Assembly (NCBI GenBank): GCA_022750205.1
Contig: JAKIWD010000011.1
Location: 1 to 32,069, forward strand
Source: Thermoplasmata archaeon
Lineage (GTDB): Archaea; Thermoplasmatota; Thermoplasmata; Lutacidiplasmatales; UBA184
Length of the DNA: 32,069 bases
Direction of reading: 5' to 3'
In this document: positions 22,038-30,382 of the stretch, in pieces
Layout of the letters: each line of letters starts with the position of its first letter
Position numbering within the stretch: the first letter of the stretch is position 1
Notes under the pieces: generated by a model
What the model saw: only the letters and a program-made list of their open reading frames with translations
The model's database searches: none
What the model was told of the DNA's origin: nothing
Translations under genes and position numbers: made by a program

Positions 22038-23867
22038 TCAATGGGTCGTGCCCGGCCTGACCCGATGGCGGACGGTGACCGCTCGGCCGTGGGGAAGTTC
22101 GACCATTAACGGGCCCGGCAGCTCAGCCTCCCCGACGGCGAGGAGGGTTCCCCCCCGCGTGAGGAGGACGGCGTCGCCGGAACGGATCTGGCGATCGGCT
22201 CGCACGACTCCGGGCGTGAACAGGTCGCCCGAGAGAGTGAGGCCTTCCCCCACCTCGACCTCGAGAGGATGTGCCGGAAGCATTCGCTGACCTCCCGCTG
22301 CGGTGAGCTGGAACAGCCCGCGCTCCTCTCGCCAGGTGGCAAGGTCGGTGTGGCGTCCGTCGGTGAGGCGTTGGAACCACGGACGTCCCATCAGGCGGGC
22401 GGGCTCGGCAAACAGCAGATCGGCCGCCGCCCGTCCGAACTGGAATGCCGCCACCTCCCGCAGTTCCTCGCGGACCGTGAACAATGGTCCGGACCCGCGC
22501 GACGGCAAGGAGCAGAGCGCCCCTTCCACGGCACGGCGCATCGCGTCCAGGGCGGGCGGACTCAGCGTCCGGTCATCCCCAGAAGTCCAGACACTGGGGA
22601 GCGAGTCCGGGAGCGCAGAGCGCAGGAAACCATATTCGACCGGGTCCAGATGGCAGATCACGGAGCGGTACCCACCGTTCCGGATCAGGTGGGAGAGGCA
22701 CCGGACGACGGCGGCCCGCTCCGCTTCGTCCCACTCCCCCGTGACGGGGATGTCGTAGTGCCGAGCCGGGTACACGTCCTCGAGCTCACGCGGGACGACG
22801 CCGAGAGGGGCGGTCACCGAGGCGACGTGCACCCGGTCAAGGCGCCCCAGATTCTCCAGCGCGCGCCAGTACCGGCGATGGCTCGGGGACGCGCGATACG
22901 GTTTGGTCTTGGAGCAGGGCAGGACGAGCAGAAGCTCCTTCGACGCCGGCGGCCGATACCGCTCCTCGAGTCGCTGGAGAAACCGGGTCACCTCCGGTCG
23001 CCGCTGGGATTCGCGTAGCACGTAGCCGAGCTTTCCCAGCCCGACGACGGGCGTCCGCTGGTCGAGCAGCTGCGCCCAGGCCCGGTCGGCGTAACGCAAC
23101 AGCTCGGCGAGGGCGGGTTCGGCGGTGAGCCGGGCCTCGACGAGCTCGCGCAGTCTCCCGGCCCGGATCGCGGCCGCGACGAGGGCCCCTTCCCGACGGA
23201 AAACGTGGCGCACGTGGAACCCCACGTCGGGCTCGACGCCTAGGCAATGGCGGCACGCGCAGCGCCCGAGGCTAGCAGTGCGATCGAGTTCGCCCAGCGT
23301 TTCGTCGAGGTAGATGCCGTTGTGGGCCCGCCAGAGCGCCTCCGTGGTGTCCAACAGGTCGATCCCGGCGTAGGTCAGGAAGGCCAGGCGATGGGGCAGG
23401 GCGATCCGCGGAGCCCAAACGGCCGGCGCGCCCCCGAGTCGTTCCCGGATGTCGCGGATCGCGAGGGCGAACGCCTCGCCCTCCGCGAAGAGGGTGCGCG
23501 CGTTGCCTAGGACCACCAGCGTGGGCTTGGAGGCATGGATCGTTTCCCACTGATCGGGCGTCAGCGGCCAGTGGATCACCCAGCTACCGGGGGCCGCGAG
23601 GTCCGCGGCGCCGGCGATCCCGGAGACCTCGGGGGCGGGGACGGCGAACTCCAGATCCCAGCGGGAGCCTGCCGTTTCGAGGGCAACTCGCCGACGTCCC
23701 AGGGCCGCGTCTGCCGGTGAGGTGAGGAGGACCGAGCCGTCCGGCCGGTTCGCTGGGCCCCCCTCCGATCCGCGGCTCCCCGCGACGGCGGGGACGGGAA
23801 ACGAGAGCGGGCCGATGGTCACCGTGCCCGCGAGAGAGAGCCCCGCGACTCGCAGTACGGTACGCAT
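22038..23867 (-). CDS. arcS: Archaeosine synthase (ArcS/TgtA2-like)
   Basis: Archaeosine synthase converts preQ0 at position 15 of tRNA to archaeosine, after ArcTGT has inserted preQ0. The ATG at 23867 (MRTVLRVAGLSLAG) gives 609 residues; the upstream ORF extension overlaps the end of ubiA and is shadow. An N-terminal TGT-like region (about 1-300) retains a zinc-site pattern C203-x-C205-x2-C208 with a later His, as in the ArcTGT fold. The central domain has the hallmark PCSKTKPY (317-324) of the ArcS amidotransferase core, followed by HRRYWRAL. The C-terminus (about 530-609) is a PUA domain (HPLEVEVGEGLTLSGDLFTPGVV, IRSGDAVLLTRGGTLLAVGEAEL) for tRNA binding. ubiA lies 77 bases upstream and tRNA-Val 37 bases downstream on the same strand, so all may share a transcript. 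The true ArcTGT would be elsewhere. Confidence 0.9.
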   Translation of the reverse strand: MRTVLRVAGLSLAGTVTIGPLSFPVPAVAGSRGSEGGPANRPDGSVLLTSPADAALGRRRVALETAGSRWDLEFAVPAPEVSGIAGAADLAAPGSWVIHWPLTPDQWETIHASKPTLVVLGNARTLFAEGEAFALAIRDIRERLGGAPAVWAPRIALPHRLAFLTYAGIDLLDTTEALWRAHNGIYLDETLGELDRTASLGRCACRHCLGVEPDVGFHVRHVFRREGALVAAAIRAGRLRELVEARLTAEPALAELLRYADRAWAQLLDQRTPVVGLGKLGYVLRESQRRPEVTRFLQRLEERYRPPASKELLLVLPCSKTKPYRASPSHRRYWRALENLGRLDRVHVASVTAPLGVVPRELEDVYPARHYDIPVTGEWDEAERAAVVRCLSHLIRNGGYRSVICHLDPVEYGFLRSALPDSLPSVWTSGDDRTLSPPALDAMRRAVEGALCSLPSRGSGPLFTVREELREVAAFQFGRAAADLLFAEPARLMGRPWFQRLTDGRHTDLATWREERGLFQLTAAGGQRMLPAHPLEVEVGEGLTLSGDLFTPGVVRADRQIRSGDAVLLTRGGTLLAVGEAELPGPLMVELPHGRAVTVRHRVRPGTTH

Positions 23868-23944
23868 CGGTCGGGCCCGCGAGAGCGAGCCCGGGGCGGG
23901 GAAACCCCTTTCGCCAGTTCGCGGCGGTCGGGCGCCCGTCGTGG

Positions 23945-24826
23945 TTACCCTACGATCCCCGGGGCGTACAGGGCCAGCAGCACTCCGGCGAGAAAGAGCG
24001 CGGCGAGGGCGAAATGGATGGTGAACGGGACTTTGGGCTCCGCCGGTCGCGCGGCGACCCGCCAATCCGCCCACCCCGCCACGACGGCCATCGTGACGAG
24101 GGCGCCGTCGAACACGACGCCGAGGTGCGTGAGGAGCCCGAACACCCCGAATAGACCCAAGGCGGCCGCATGGAGCGCGGGGACCAGCCGGACCGACGCC
24201 GGGGTCCCGAGCTTCGTGGGGATCGACTTGAGTCCCAAGGATCGATCCGCGCCGACATCGCCGAGGCTATGGATCGTCTCGAACGCCGTACCCCACAGCA
24301 GCATCCCTCCCACCGCGGCCCACGCCGGGAGGGGGAGCGTGGCGGTCACCGCGATGTAGGCAGCGGCCGGTGTGATCGCCTCGACGAGGCCCAGGAACAC
24401 TGTCGTTCCGGCCGAGTAGCGCTTGGTGTAGCTGTATCCCAACAGGAGGGCCAGCGCCACTGGCGCGAGCGCGAAGGCGACGAAGTTGAGGAAGTACGCG
24501 GCGACGAGGAGCACCGCCGCGTTGGCCGCCGTCAGCCCGAGCGCGAAGGAGGGGGAATAGCGGCCGGTGACGAGCGCGCGCTGTTGGGTCCGGGGGTTCG
24601 CGGCGTCGTACCGACGGTCCGCCCACCGATTGAAGGTGTGCCCCGCGTTGCGGGCCGCGACGAACGCGATCACGATCAGGGCGACGGTGACGAGGCTGGG
24701 CCGGCCGTCCGCGGCGACCAGGAGGAACGCGAGGGCGAACGGAAGGTTCAGGCCGAGGTTCTGGATCTCGAGGAACTTTCCGAGCTCCTGTGCCGGTCCG
24801 CGCGGGGATGGCGCGGTTCCGATCAC
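23945..24826 (-). CDS. ubiA: UbiA family prenyltransferase
   Basis: The start is the GTG at 24826, whose last two bases are the first two of the ubiD TGA stop (GTGA); the longer track ORF is antisense to nothing real but runs through ubiD in another frame and is shadow. The 293-residue protein has about eight membrane helices. The first Asp-rich motif is N66-RWA-D70-RRY-D74 followed by AANPRTQQRAL, the second is D190-VGA-D194-RSLGLKSIPTKLG; both bind Mg-prenyl diphosphate. The motif spelling is that of the aromatic acid prenyltransferases (UbiA/MqnP) rather than of lipid or heme O types. With the adjacent UbiD it should prenylate an aromatic carboxylic acid in quinone synthesis in the membrane, perhaps the menaquinone (futalosine) route; the substrate is inferred. 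Confidence 0.88.
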   Translation of the reverse strand: MIGTAPSPRGPAQELGKFLEIQNLGLNLPFALAFLLVAADGRPSLVTVALIVIAFVAARNAGHTFNRWADRRYDAANPRTQQRALVTGRYSPSFALGLTAANAAVLLVAAYFLNFVAFALAPVALALLLGYSYTKRYSAGTTVFLGLVEAITPAAAYIAVTATLPLPAWAAVGGMLLWGTAFETIHSLGDVGADRSLGLKSIPTKLGTPASVRLVPALHAAALGLFGVFGLLTHLGVVFDGALVTMAVVAGWADWRVAARPAEPKVPFTIHFALAALFLAGVLLALYAPGIVG

Positions 24827-26304
24827 GGCGGGGCGCCGCTCGCCCGGCCCTTCAGCGCCGCGTCCTGGGCGAACAGCGCGTCGACGGTGCGAATGACCTC
24901 GGCGTCCATGCGGATCTCGTCGGGCCACGCACGCGGGAATCCGTCCGCCGGTCCCTTGCGGGTCGCGTCGATGCCGACCTTCGCGCCGAAGTTGGGGACC
25001 GGGTTCGAGATCGACAACTGATCGACAGGCCCGTGCACCCGCTCGAAGTCGGCCTCCGGGTCGGCCTGCAGCGCCACACGGTAGAGGACCTCGTGCAGGT
25101 CGTGCACGTCCACGTCCGCGTCGACGATGACGAGGTAGCGGGTGAACATCATCTGGCCGAGTCCCCACAGGGCGTGCATCACCTTGCGCGCGTGACCCGG
25201 GTAGGACTTGCGGATGGAGACGATCCCGAGATTGATGAACAGCCCCTCGGTGGGCAGGTTCATGTCGACAATCTCGGGCAGTACGAGGCGGACGACGGGC
25301 AGGAAGATCCGCTCGACCGCCTTGCCCAGCACCGCATCCTCGGTCGGGGGCTTCCCGGTGACCGTGCTCAGGTAGACCGGCTTCGCCCGATGCGTGATGC
25401 ACGTCACGTGGAACACCGGGAACGGCTCGGCGGCGGAGTAGTATCCGGTGTGGTCCCCGAAGGGACCTTCCAACCGGCTCTCGGCCGGGTCGACGTAGCC
25501 CTCCAGTACGATCTCGGACTGCGCGGGAACCTCCAGGTCGATCGTCTTGCACCCGACGAGTTCGAGCGGCTCTCCCCGCAGGAAGCTCGCGAACACGAAG
25601 TTGGAGATCCCCTCGGGGACCGGTGCCAGCCCGCTCAGCAAGGTGACCGGGTCCATCCCGATCGCCGCGGCGACCGGCATGCGCACGCCCTTCGCGGCCC
25701 ACTTGCGGAGGTTGTTGCGCCCGACGCGGTGGATCTGCGCGTGAAAGCCGAGGGTGTCCGGGCCGTACTGCTGGAGCCGGTAGATCCCCGTGTGGGATTC
25801 GCCCGTCTCCGGATCCTGGGTGACGACCACGGGGAACGTGATGGTCCGGCCCCCGTCGCCGGGCCAGCAGCGAAGGATGGGTAGCTGGTCCAGATCGACC
25901 GTCGGCCGCTGGACCTCCTGGCAGGGCGCGCGGCTGACCCGCTTGGGGCCGAGCGAGCGAACGAGCTCCAACGTCTGGAGCGTGCCCGGGATGTCGCGCA
26001 ACGCGCCGACGATCCCCGCGGGGGGTTTGAGGCGCGTGAGCTGGGCGATCCGCTGGGCCATGGCATCGAGATTGTCAACCCCGAGGGCCTGCGTGATCCT
26101 CCGGGTCGACCCCAACACGTTCATCGCGACGGGCATCGAGGCACCCGTCACGTTCTCGAACAGGAGGGCCGGGCCATCGCGGCCGATCGTCCGGCGGGTG
26201 ATCTCCGTGATCTCCAGATCGCGACTGACCGGTGAGCGGACCCGGACCAGGTCCCCCCGGCTTTCCAGCGCGTCCAGGAACTCCCCGAGCGAGCGGACCG
26301 CCAT
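24823..26304 (-). CDS. ubiD: UbiD family decarboxylase
   Basis: The 493 residues are the normal length of UbiD, a decarboxylase that uses prenylated FMN made by UbiX. Conserved blocks are ALLFENVTGASMPVAMNVLGS, ETGESHTGIYRLQQYGPDTLGFHAQIHR, LEGPFGDHTGYYSAAEPFPVF with the catalytic-site Glu, TGKPPTEDAVLGKAVERIFLPV, EIVDMNLPTEG, KSYPGHARKVMHALWG and GAKVGIDATRKGP. The last resembles E. coli UbiD (GSKMGLDATNKWPG) and the MqnL type more than the shorter archaeal mevalonate-pathway decarboxylase, as does the adjacent prenyltransferase gene. The ATG at 26304 has a strong TATA box about 26 bases upstream. The stop overlaps the ubiA start, so translation is coupled. Likely substrate is a prenylated aromatic acid in quinone synthesis. 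Confidence 0.88.
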   Translation of the reverse strand: MAVRSLGEFLDALESRGDLVRVRSPVSRDLEITEITRRTIGRDGPALLFENVTGASMPVAMNVLGSTRRITQALGVDNLDAMAQRIAQLTRLKPPAGIVGALRDIPGTLQTLELVRSLGPKRVSRAPCQEVQRPTVDLDQLPILRCWPGDGGRTITFPVVVTQDPETGESHTGIYRLQQYGPDTLGFHAQIHRVGRNNLRKWAAKGVRMPVAAAIGMDPVTLLSGLAPVPEGISNFVFASFLRGEPLELVGCKTIDLEVPAQSEIVLEGYVDPAESRLEGPFGDHTGYYSAAEPFPVFHVTCITHRAKPVYLSTVTGKPPTEDAVLGKAVERIFLPVVRLVLPEIVDMNLPTEGLFINLGIVSIRKSYPGHARKVMHALWGLGQMMFTRYLVIVDADVDVHDLHEVLYRVALQADPEADFERVHGPVDQLSISNPVPNFGAKVGIDATRKGPADGFPRAWPDEIRMDAEVIRTVDALFAQDAALKGRASGAPP

Positions 26305-26326
26305 CGGCGTGACGAGCCGGGTGGCC

Positions 26327-26333
26327 TATTTAA
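26327..26333 (-). promoter_or_regulatory. TATA box of ubiD-ubiA
   Basis: TTAAATA on the minus strand, centred 26 bases above the ubiD ATG. It is the best TATA match in the window and predicts a leaderless message for ubiD-ubiA, possibly continuing into arcS and tRNA-Val. Confidence 0.6.
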
Positions 26334-26362
26334 CGGCCGGAGCGCGCGTCGTCGCCGGCGCT

Positions 26363-26370
26363 GATTTACG
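26363..26370 (+). promoter_or_regulatory. TATA-like box of the HTH_10 regulator
   Basis: GATTTACG is centred about 26 bases before the GTG at 26393. The box is about 35 bases from the ubiD TATA box on the other strand, so the two promoters lie back to back in an 88-base gap. Confidence 0.5.
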
Positions 26371-26392
26371 GGCTCCGGACCCTCGGTGACTG

Positions 26393-27106
26393 GTGCAGAC
26401 GGTCAGCTTGGAGTTCCGCACCGCGGACCTCGAACTGCTGGGGCTGGTCCCCCCGCACCTGTTCGATCACTACGAGGAGATCGAGCTGCTCGAGACCCTG
26501 CGCCTGGAGAAGGGCTGGCGGCTCCAACTGCTCCGGGTGCGCCGACTGGGCCCGTTACGCACCGCGGCGGAGCTCGAGCACGAATCGCGTCGCATTCGCC
26601 GCCTGTATGGGCTCGAAGGGTTCGAGCTGGTCGAGCGCAGACCGAAGACCCGCGATTACATTGTGTTCGCCCGCCAGCGCAACCCAGACTGGCTCCAACG
26701 CCTCCTCGCTGCCTCGTCGGGTCGGGTGACGCCCACGACGCCGTTCCAGCTGAACCGGGAGACCGTCGTCGCCACGTTCCATGGGGAAGAAGCGGCCCTG
26801 CGCCGCGTGATCGCCCGACTACGTCGCGAAGAGCTCCCGTTCCGGGTCCGTCGGTCCACGGGGAGGCTGATGTCGAGGGAGGACACCACGGAAGCGCTTA
26901 CCGCGCGACAGCGCGCGGTGCTCGCAAAGGCCTGGGCGTTGGGCTACTACGCCGTCCCGCGTCGGGTCACGCTCACCCGCCTAGCCCGGGCGACCGGACA
27001 GTCTCCCCCCGCGCTCGGCAAGATGCTCCGGCGCGCGGAGGGCCACCTGGTGGCCAAGTTGCTCGCGACCGACTCCGGTGCCGTCAACCCTTCGGGGGAA
27101 GCCTAA
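26393..27106 (+). CDS. HTH_10 (bacterio-opsin activator type) transcription regulator
   Basis: GTG start supported by the TATA-like box. The 237-residue protein ends in an HTH_10 domain (about 168-225): LTARQRAVLAKAWALGYYAVPRRVTLTRLARATGQSPPALGKMLRRAEGHLV. This is the archaeal family typified by the C-terminus of the bacterio-opsin activator Bat, an archaeal hallmark. The N-terminal 160 residues (SLEFRTADLELLGLVPPHLFDHYEEIELLETLRLEKGWRL...) alternate strands and helices in two similar halves, resembling the BAT-type sensory part, without cysteines or a known ligand motif. It reads divergently from ubiD-ubiA and is followed 24 bases later by dut. It may regulate the quinone genes and/or itself; that is inferred from position only. 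Confidence 0.85.
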   Translation: MQTVSLEFRTADLELLGLVPPHLFDHYEEIELLETLRLEKGWRLQLLRVRRLGPLRTAAELEHESRRIRRLYGLEGFELVERRPKTRDYIVFARQRNPDWLQRLLAASSGRVTPTTPFQLNRETVVATFHGEEAALRRVIARLRREELPFRVRRSTGRLMSREDTTEALTARQRAVLAKAWALGYYAVPRRVTLTRLARATGQSPPALGKMLRRAEGHLVAKLLATDSGAVNPSGEA

Positions 27107-27130
27107 AGGCGGAGAAGCCGGTGGAACACT

Positions 27131-27574
27131 ATGTCCCAGGCGATCGGCCGCATCATCGTTGAACGTGTACTCGGCGCACCGGCGGTGGCCTTGCCCGAAA
27201 AAGCGACGACCGGATCCGCGTGTTTCGACCTCCGCGCGGCCGAGGCGGTCAAGCTCGAGTCTGGACGGATCGTACTCGTGCGCACCGGCCTCCGGTTGAA
27301 GGCGCCCGAGGGGACCTTCCTCGAGGTGCGTCCCCGGAGCGGTCTGGGGGCCAAGGGCGTGCTCATGGTCAACGCTCCGGGCACGATCGACAGCGACTAC
27401 ACGGGCGAGGTCAAGGTCCCGCTGACGTTCCTGCTCGCGGGCACCCATCCGATCGAGGTCGGCGATCGGATCGCCCAGGTGCGCTTGGTGGAGGAGCATC
27501 CATCCGAGTTCGCCGAAGGCCCCATCGCGACCTCCACGTCGCGCACCGGTGGCTTCGGGAGCACCGGCCGCTAA
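27131..27574 (+). CDS. dut: Deoxyuridine 5'-triphosphate nucleotidohydrolase (dUTPase)
   Basis: The enzyme hydrolyses dUTP to dUMP and diphosphate, keeping uracil out of DNA and feeding dTMP synthesis. All five trimeric dUTPase motifs are present in 147 residues: motif 1 SACFDLRA (29-36), motif 2 PRSGL (68-72), motif 3 GTIDSDYTGE (84-93) with catalytic D87, motif 4 DRIAQV (112-117), and motif 5 SRTGGFGSTG (137-146). It is the trimeric type, not the dCTP-deaminase-like archaeal form. A GGTGG site 6 bases before the ATG and the 24-base gap suggest co-transcription with the HTH_10 regulator. Its TAA stop shares bases with the TAG stop of the opposing helicase gene (27571-27574). Confidence 0.95.
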   Translation: MSQAIGRIIVERVLGAPAVALPEKATTGSACFDLRAAEAVKLESGRIVLVRTGLRLKAPEGTFLEVRPRSGLGAKGVLMVNAPGTIDSDYTGEVKVPLTFLLAGTHPIEVGDRIAQVRLVEEHPSEFAEGPIATSTSRTGGFGSTGR

Positions 27575-29184
27575 TCGGACGGCTCGAACTCCTGTAGGGT
27601 GGTCTGCTTCTTGACGGGAGTCGGGCGCGGGAGCGCCCCCCGGCGCGCCTCTTCCTCCACCTCTTCGAGCATCGCATGCATCCGGCGCTCCCGCGCTCCC
27701 GCCGACCGGGCGAGCCCCACATCCCGGGTCCCTTCCGCGACCAGCACCATCGCCCGACCCGTCCGCGCCCGTCCCGTTCGGCCCCGACGCTGGATGGTCC
27801 GGATCACGTCCGGCACCGGTTCGTAGAAGATCACGAGGTCGGTGGAGGGGATGTCAAGCCCCTCCTCGGCGACCGAGGTGGCGACCAGGCAGTTCACCTC
27901 CCCCAGGCGGAAACGTGCCAACACCGCCCCCTGCTCCTTTTGCGTGAGACCGATGTCCCCGCCCCGGGAGCTCTGGCCGACGAACCGGGCCGGTCGAATG
28001 GCCGGGTCATGGGCTGCTTCCAGCGCCCGCACGACGGCTTCGGCGGTGTCCCGGTATTGCGTGAACAGGATCACCCGGGCGGCCGGGTTCCGACGGAGTT
28101 CCTCGCGCGAGAGTTCGACGGCCTTCTCGACCTTCGGGAGATCCACGGTCAGGGTGGCGAGGACGGAGCGCACACGGTGCACATCCGGGTCTGACAAGAA
28201 GCGCCGCTGCGAAGGGGTCACGCGGCCCTTCCGTGGCTTCTCCTGTTCCTCCAGGAACGCGCGGAGCTGGTCGGCGCCTTGACTTTCGACTAGCTCGAGC
28301 GCGTGGAGGGCCTTCATGGCGGTGCTCTGGGTGGTGACGGCGGCCCAGATCACCGCGGGAACGTCCCCGCCGCGTCGTCGCGCCAGGTCCAGTTGACGGC
28401 GCAAGTTCTCCCCGAGCGCGAGGAAGTCCCGACGCGAACCGGAGAATCCCTCGGGGAGGAAGCGCTGGAGCTCGGGTGCGGTCGCCTGGCGCTGGACCGC
28501 GGACCGTAGCCAGACGGCGAGTTCCTTGACCTCGGGCGGGACCTTCACCTCGACGGTCGTGACGCCGATGGCGTGCACGTACGGTTGGACGTCCGGGTCG
28601 CTCGTGGTGCGGTACTCGAACCGTTCGATGTCGAGGTTCGCCCAGACCTCGCGGATCCGTTCCCGACGCGAACCGGGGGAGGCCGTCATCGCGAGCACGC
28701 GGGCGCGAGGGCCGGCTTGGTTGGCCTGCCCGATCACCGCGTAGGGGTAGTCGCCCACCGCCCGGTGGGCTTCGTCGAAGATGATCAAGGAGAAATCGCG
28801 TAACGAAAGCACCCCGGGGGCGAGATCGTTCGCGATCACCTGGGGGGTTGCCACGATGACCTGAGGTGCCAGCAGCCGCGTGGCACGCTGCTCGGGAGAG
28901 AGCGTCCCGGTCAGGACAGTGATCGGCGGCGCGAAGAGGGCGTCGCGTATGCTTTGGGCGTGTTGGTTGACTAGGGGTCGGGTGGGGGCCAGGAACAGGA
29001 TCGACTTCGTGGGACTACGGAGCAAATGCTCCGCAGCGACCCGCAGCGCGATCGCGGTCTTGCCCAGCCCTGTCGGCAGTACTACGAGGGTGTTGTGACC
29101 CACGGCCGTCTCGGCAATGTGGGCCTGGTACAGGCGATCGTCGAGCGTCCCGGGGCGGATGCGGGGGTGCTCGACGGTCGGCAT
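27571..29184 (-). CDS. Hef-like SF2 DNA helicase without nuclease domain
   Basis: The ATG at 29184 (MPTVEHPRIRPG) is chosen because the family homology starts there (RLYQAHIAETAVGHNTLVVLPTG); the upstream 20 codons overlap the promoter. The 537-residue protein has Walker A PTGLGKT (37-43), DEAH (137-140), TASPG (168-172) and the C-terminal helicase lobe with VILFTQYRDTAEAVVRAL, LVATSVAEEGLDIPSTDLVIFYE and QRRGRTGR. These match the helicase half of archaeal Hef (the FANCM/Mph1 relative), which remodels stalled replication forks. Full Hef proteins carry an XPF-type nuclease at the C-terminus; here the protein ends after a short tail (VKKQTTLQEFEP). TTLQEFEP resembles a PCNA-interaction peptide (Q-x-x-L/I-x-x-F-F type) but is not canonical. 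It reads opposite to dut, and divergently from the glycosyltransferase. Confidence 0.9.
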   Translation of the reverse strand: MPTVEHPRIRPGTLDDRLYQAHIAETAVGHNTLVVLPTGLGKTAIALRVAAEHLLRSPTKSILFLAPTRPLVNQHAQSIRDALFAPPITVLTGTLSPEQRATRLLAPQVIVATPQVIANDLAPGVLSLRDFSLIIFDEAHRAVGDYPYAVIGQANQAGPRARVLAMTASPGSRRERIREVWANLDIERFEYRTTSDPDVQPYVHAIGVTTVEVKVPPEVKELAVWLRSAVQRQATAPELQRFLPEGFSGSRRDFLALGENLRRQLDLARRRGGDVPAVIWAAVTTQSTAMKALHALELVESQGADQLRAFLEEQEKPRKGRVTPSQRRFLSDPDVHRVRSVLATLTVDLPKVEKAVELSREELRRNPAARVILFTQYRDTAEAVVRALEAAHDPAIRPARFVGQSSRGGDIGLTQKEQGAVLARFRLGEVNCLVATSVAEEGLDIPSTDLVIFYEPVPDVIRTIQRRGRTGRARTGRAMVLVAEGTRDVGLARSAGARERRMHAMLEEVEEEARRGALPRPTPVKKQTTLQEFEPSD

Positions 29185-29215
29185 GTCGAGGTATGGCCGT
29201 GGGACGAGACTCGAC

Positions 29216-29221
29216 TTAATA
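29216..29221 (+). promoter_or_regulatory. Shared TATA-like element between helicase and glycosyltransferase
   Basis: TTAATA (TATTAA on the other strand) is the only AT-rich island in the 58-base gap. It is about 25 bases before the glycosyltransferase ATG on the plus strand and about 34 before the helicase ATG on the minus strand, so one element may serve both directions. Confidence 0.5.
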
Positions 29222-29242
29222 CGAGGAGCCTTCGCCGCCCAC

Positions 29243-30382
29243 ATGCTGCCAGAGTGGATCGTCGCAGTCGCCCTGGCGGGGGCGCTGGTCGTGGTGCTCT
29301 TCCAAGGGATCCCGCTCTATCTCGCCGCCCAGATGCCGCGTCTAGAACCGGCCGGAGTCCCCGAACTGGCCCGGACGCCCCGGGTCACCGTGATCATCGC
29401 GGCGCGGGACGAGGAGTTGGACATCGGCAGTTGTCTGGACGATCTACTCGCGCAGACCTACCCGGAGTTCGAGATCATCGTCGTCGATGGCGCCTCCAGC
29501 GACCGGACGGTGGAGGTGGCCCGACAACGCGGGTCGCGGGTCCGGGTGATCGAGGAACCCCCGCTGCCGAGCGGATGGGTGGGCAAGAACTGGGGCTGCG
29601 CCGTCGGGGCGCGCGCCGCCACCGGGGAGTTTCTATTGTTCACCGACGCCGACGTGCGCTACCACCCGGAGGCGATCCGGGCAACCGTGGCGTGGGCACT
29701 TCGCGAAAAGGCCGATCTGGCGACGCTAGCGCCGCGCGTGGTGATGATCGGGTTCTGGGAGAAGCTCATCCTCCCGTTCTACACGCAAGTTGTGCTCACC
29801 TACTTCCGGGCCCCCCGGGTGAACCACGACGGGTCGCGGACCGCGATGGCCAACGGCCAGTACCTGCTTGTTTCGAGGAGTGCCTACGACGCCGTGGGCG
29901 GGCACGAGAAGATCCGGGGCGCGATCCTGGAGGACGTGAGATTGGCCCAGGAGTTCCGAGCGCGGCGTTTGAGGCTCCGCGTGGCCTGGGCCCCTGAACT
30001 CCTCTCAACACGGATGTACCGGGACCGTCACGAGATGTTCGAGGGCCTGCTCAAGAACGTCCACGGGACGAGATTCTCGGCGGCCCGTCAGCTGGCTTTC
30101 CTCGCTGGGTTGATCGGCCTATTCTGGCTCCCGTTGGTGATCCTGCCCTTGGGAATCGCGTCCTCGACACCTCTCTTGATCGGAGTGGGCGCCGTACTCT
30201 ATCTCGTGCTCTTCGCCAAGCACGTCGCGTTCGCCGCGGCTATTCGAGGCTCGGCGGTCTACGGCCTGCTCTTTCCCCTGGCCGTCGGATTCTATGTTGT
30301 CCTGGTAGGCGCCTCGCTGGTGCGAGGGGTCGCGCATCGCCCGTTGCTGTGGAAGGGTCGAGCATACCCACGGGATGGGTAG
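29243..30382 (+). CDS. Membrane-bound family 2 glycosyltransferase (HpnB/CrtQ-like)
   Basis: The ATG at 29243 (MLPEWIVAVALAGALVVVLF) gives an N-terminal membrane helix; the longer track ORF is antisense to the helicase. The 379-residue protein carries GT2 features: VTVIIAARDEE, VVDGASSDRT (about 80-90), the substrate-binding FTDADVRYHPEAI with D135-A-D137, and ILEDVRLAQEF with the catalytic-base Asp. GWVGKNWGCAVGA and RMYRDRHEMFEGLLKNV are patterns of the subgroup that includes HpnB-like proteins and CrtQ-type carotenoid glycosyltransferases. Two or three C-terminal helices (about 275-360) finish the protein. Likely transfers a sugar to a lipid, carotenoid or isoprenoid acceptor on the cytoplasmic face. 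The acceptor is not determinable here. Confidence 0.85.
   Translation: MLPEWIVAVALAGALVVVLFQGIPLYLAAQMPRLEPAGVPELARTPRVTVIIAARDEELDIGSCLDDLLAQTYPEFEIIVVDGASSDRTVEVARQRGSRVRVIEEPPLPSGWVGKNWGCAVGARAATGEFLLFTDADVRYHPEAIRATVAWALREKADLATLAPRVVMIGFWEKLILPFYTQVVLTYFRAPRVNHDGSRTAMANGQYLLVSRSAYDAVGGHEKIRGAILEDVRLAQEFRARRLRLRVAWAPELLSTRMYRDRHEMFEGLLKNVHGTRFSAARQLAFLAGLIGLFWLPLVILPLGIASSTPLLIGVGAVLYLVLFAKHVAFAAAIRGSAVYGLLFPLAVGFYVVLVGASLVRGVAHRPLLWKGRAYPRDG

Noticed and set aside
24827-25702. Long N-terminal extension of UbiA
   Set aside because: It runs antisense-free but out of frame through ubiD; UbiA homology begins only after the GTG at 24826, and GTGA overlap gives a natural start.
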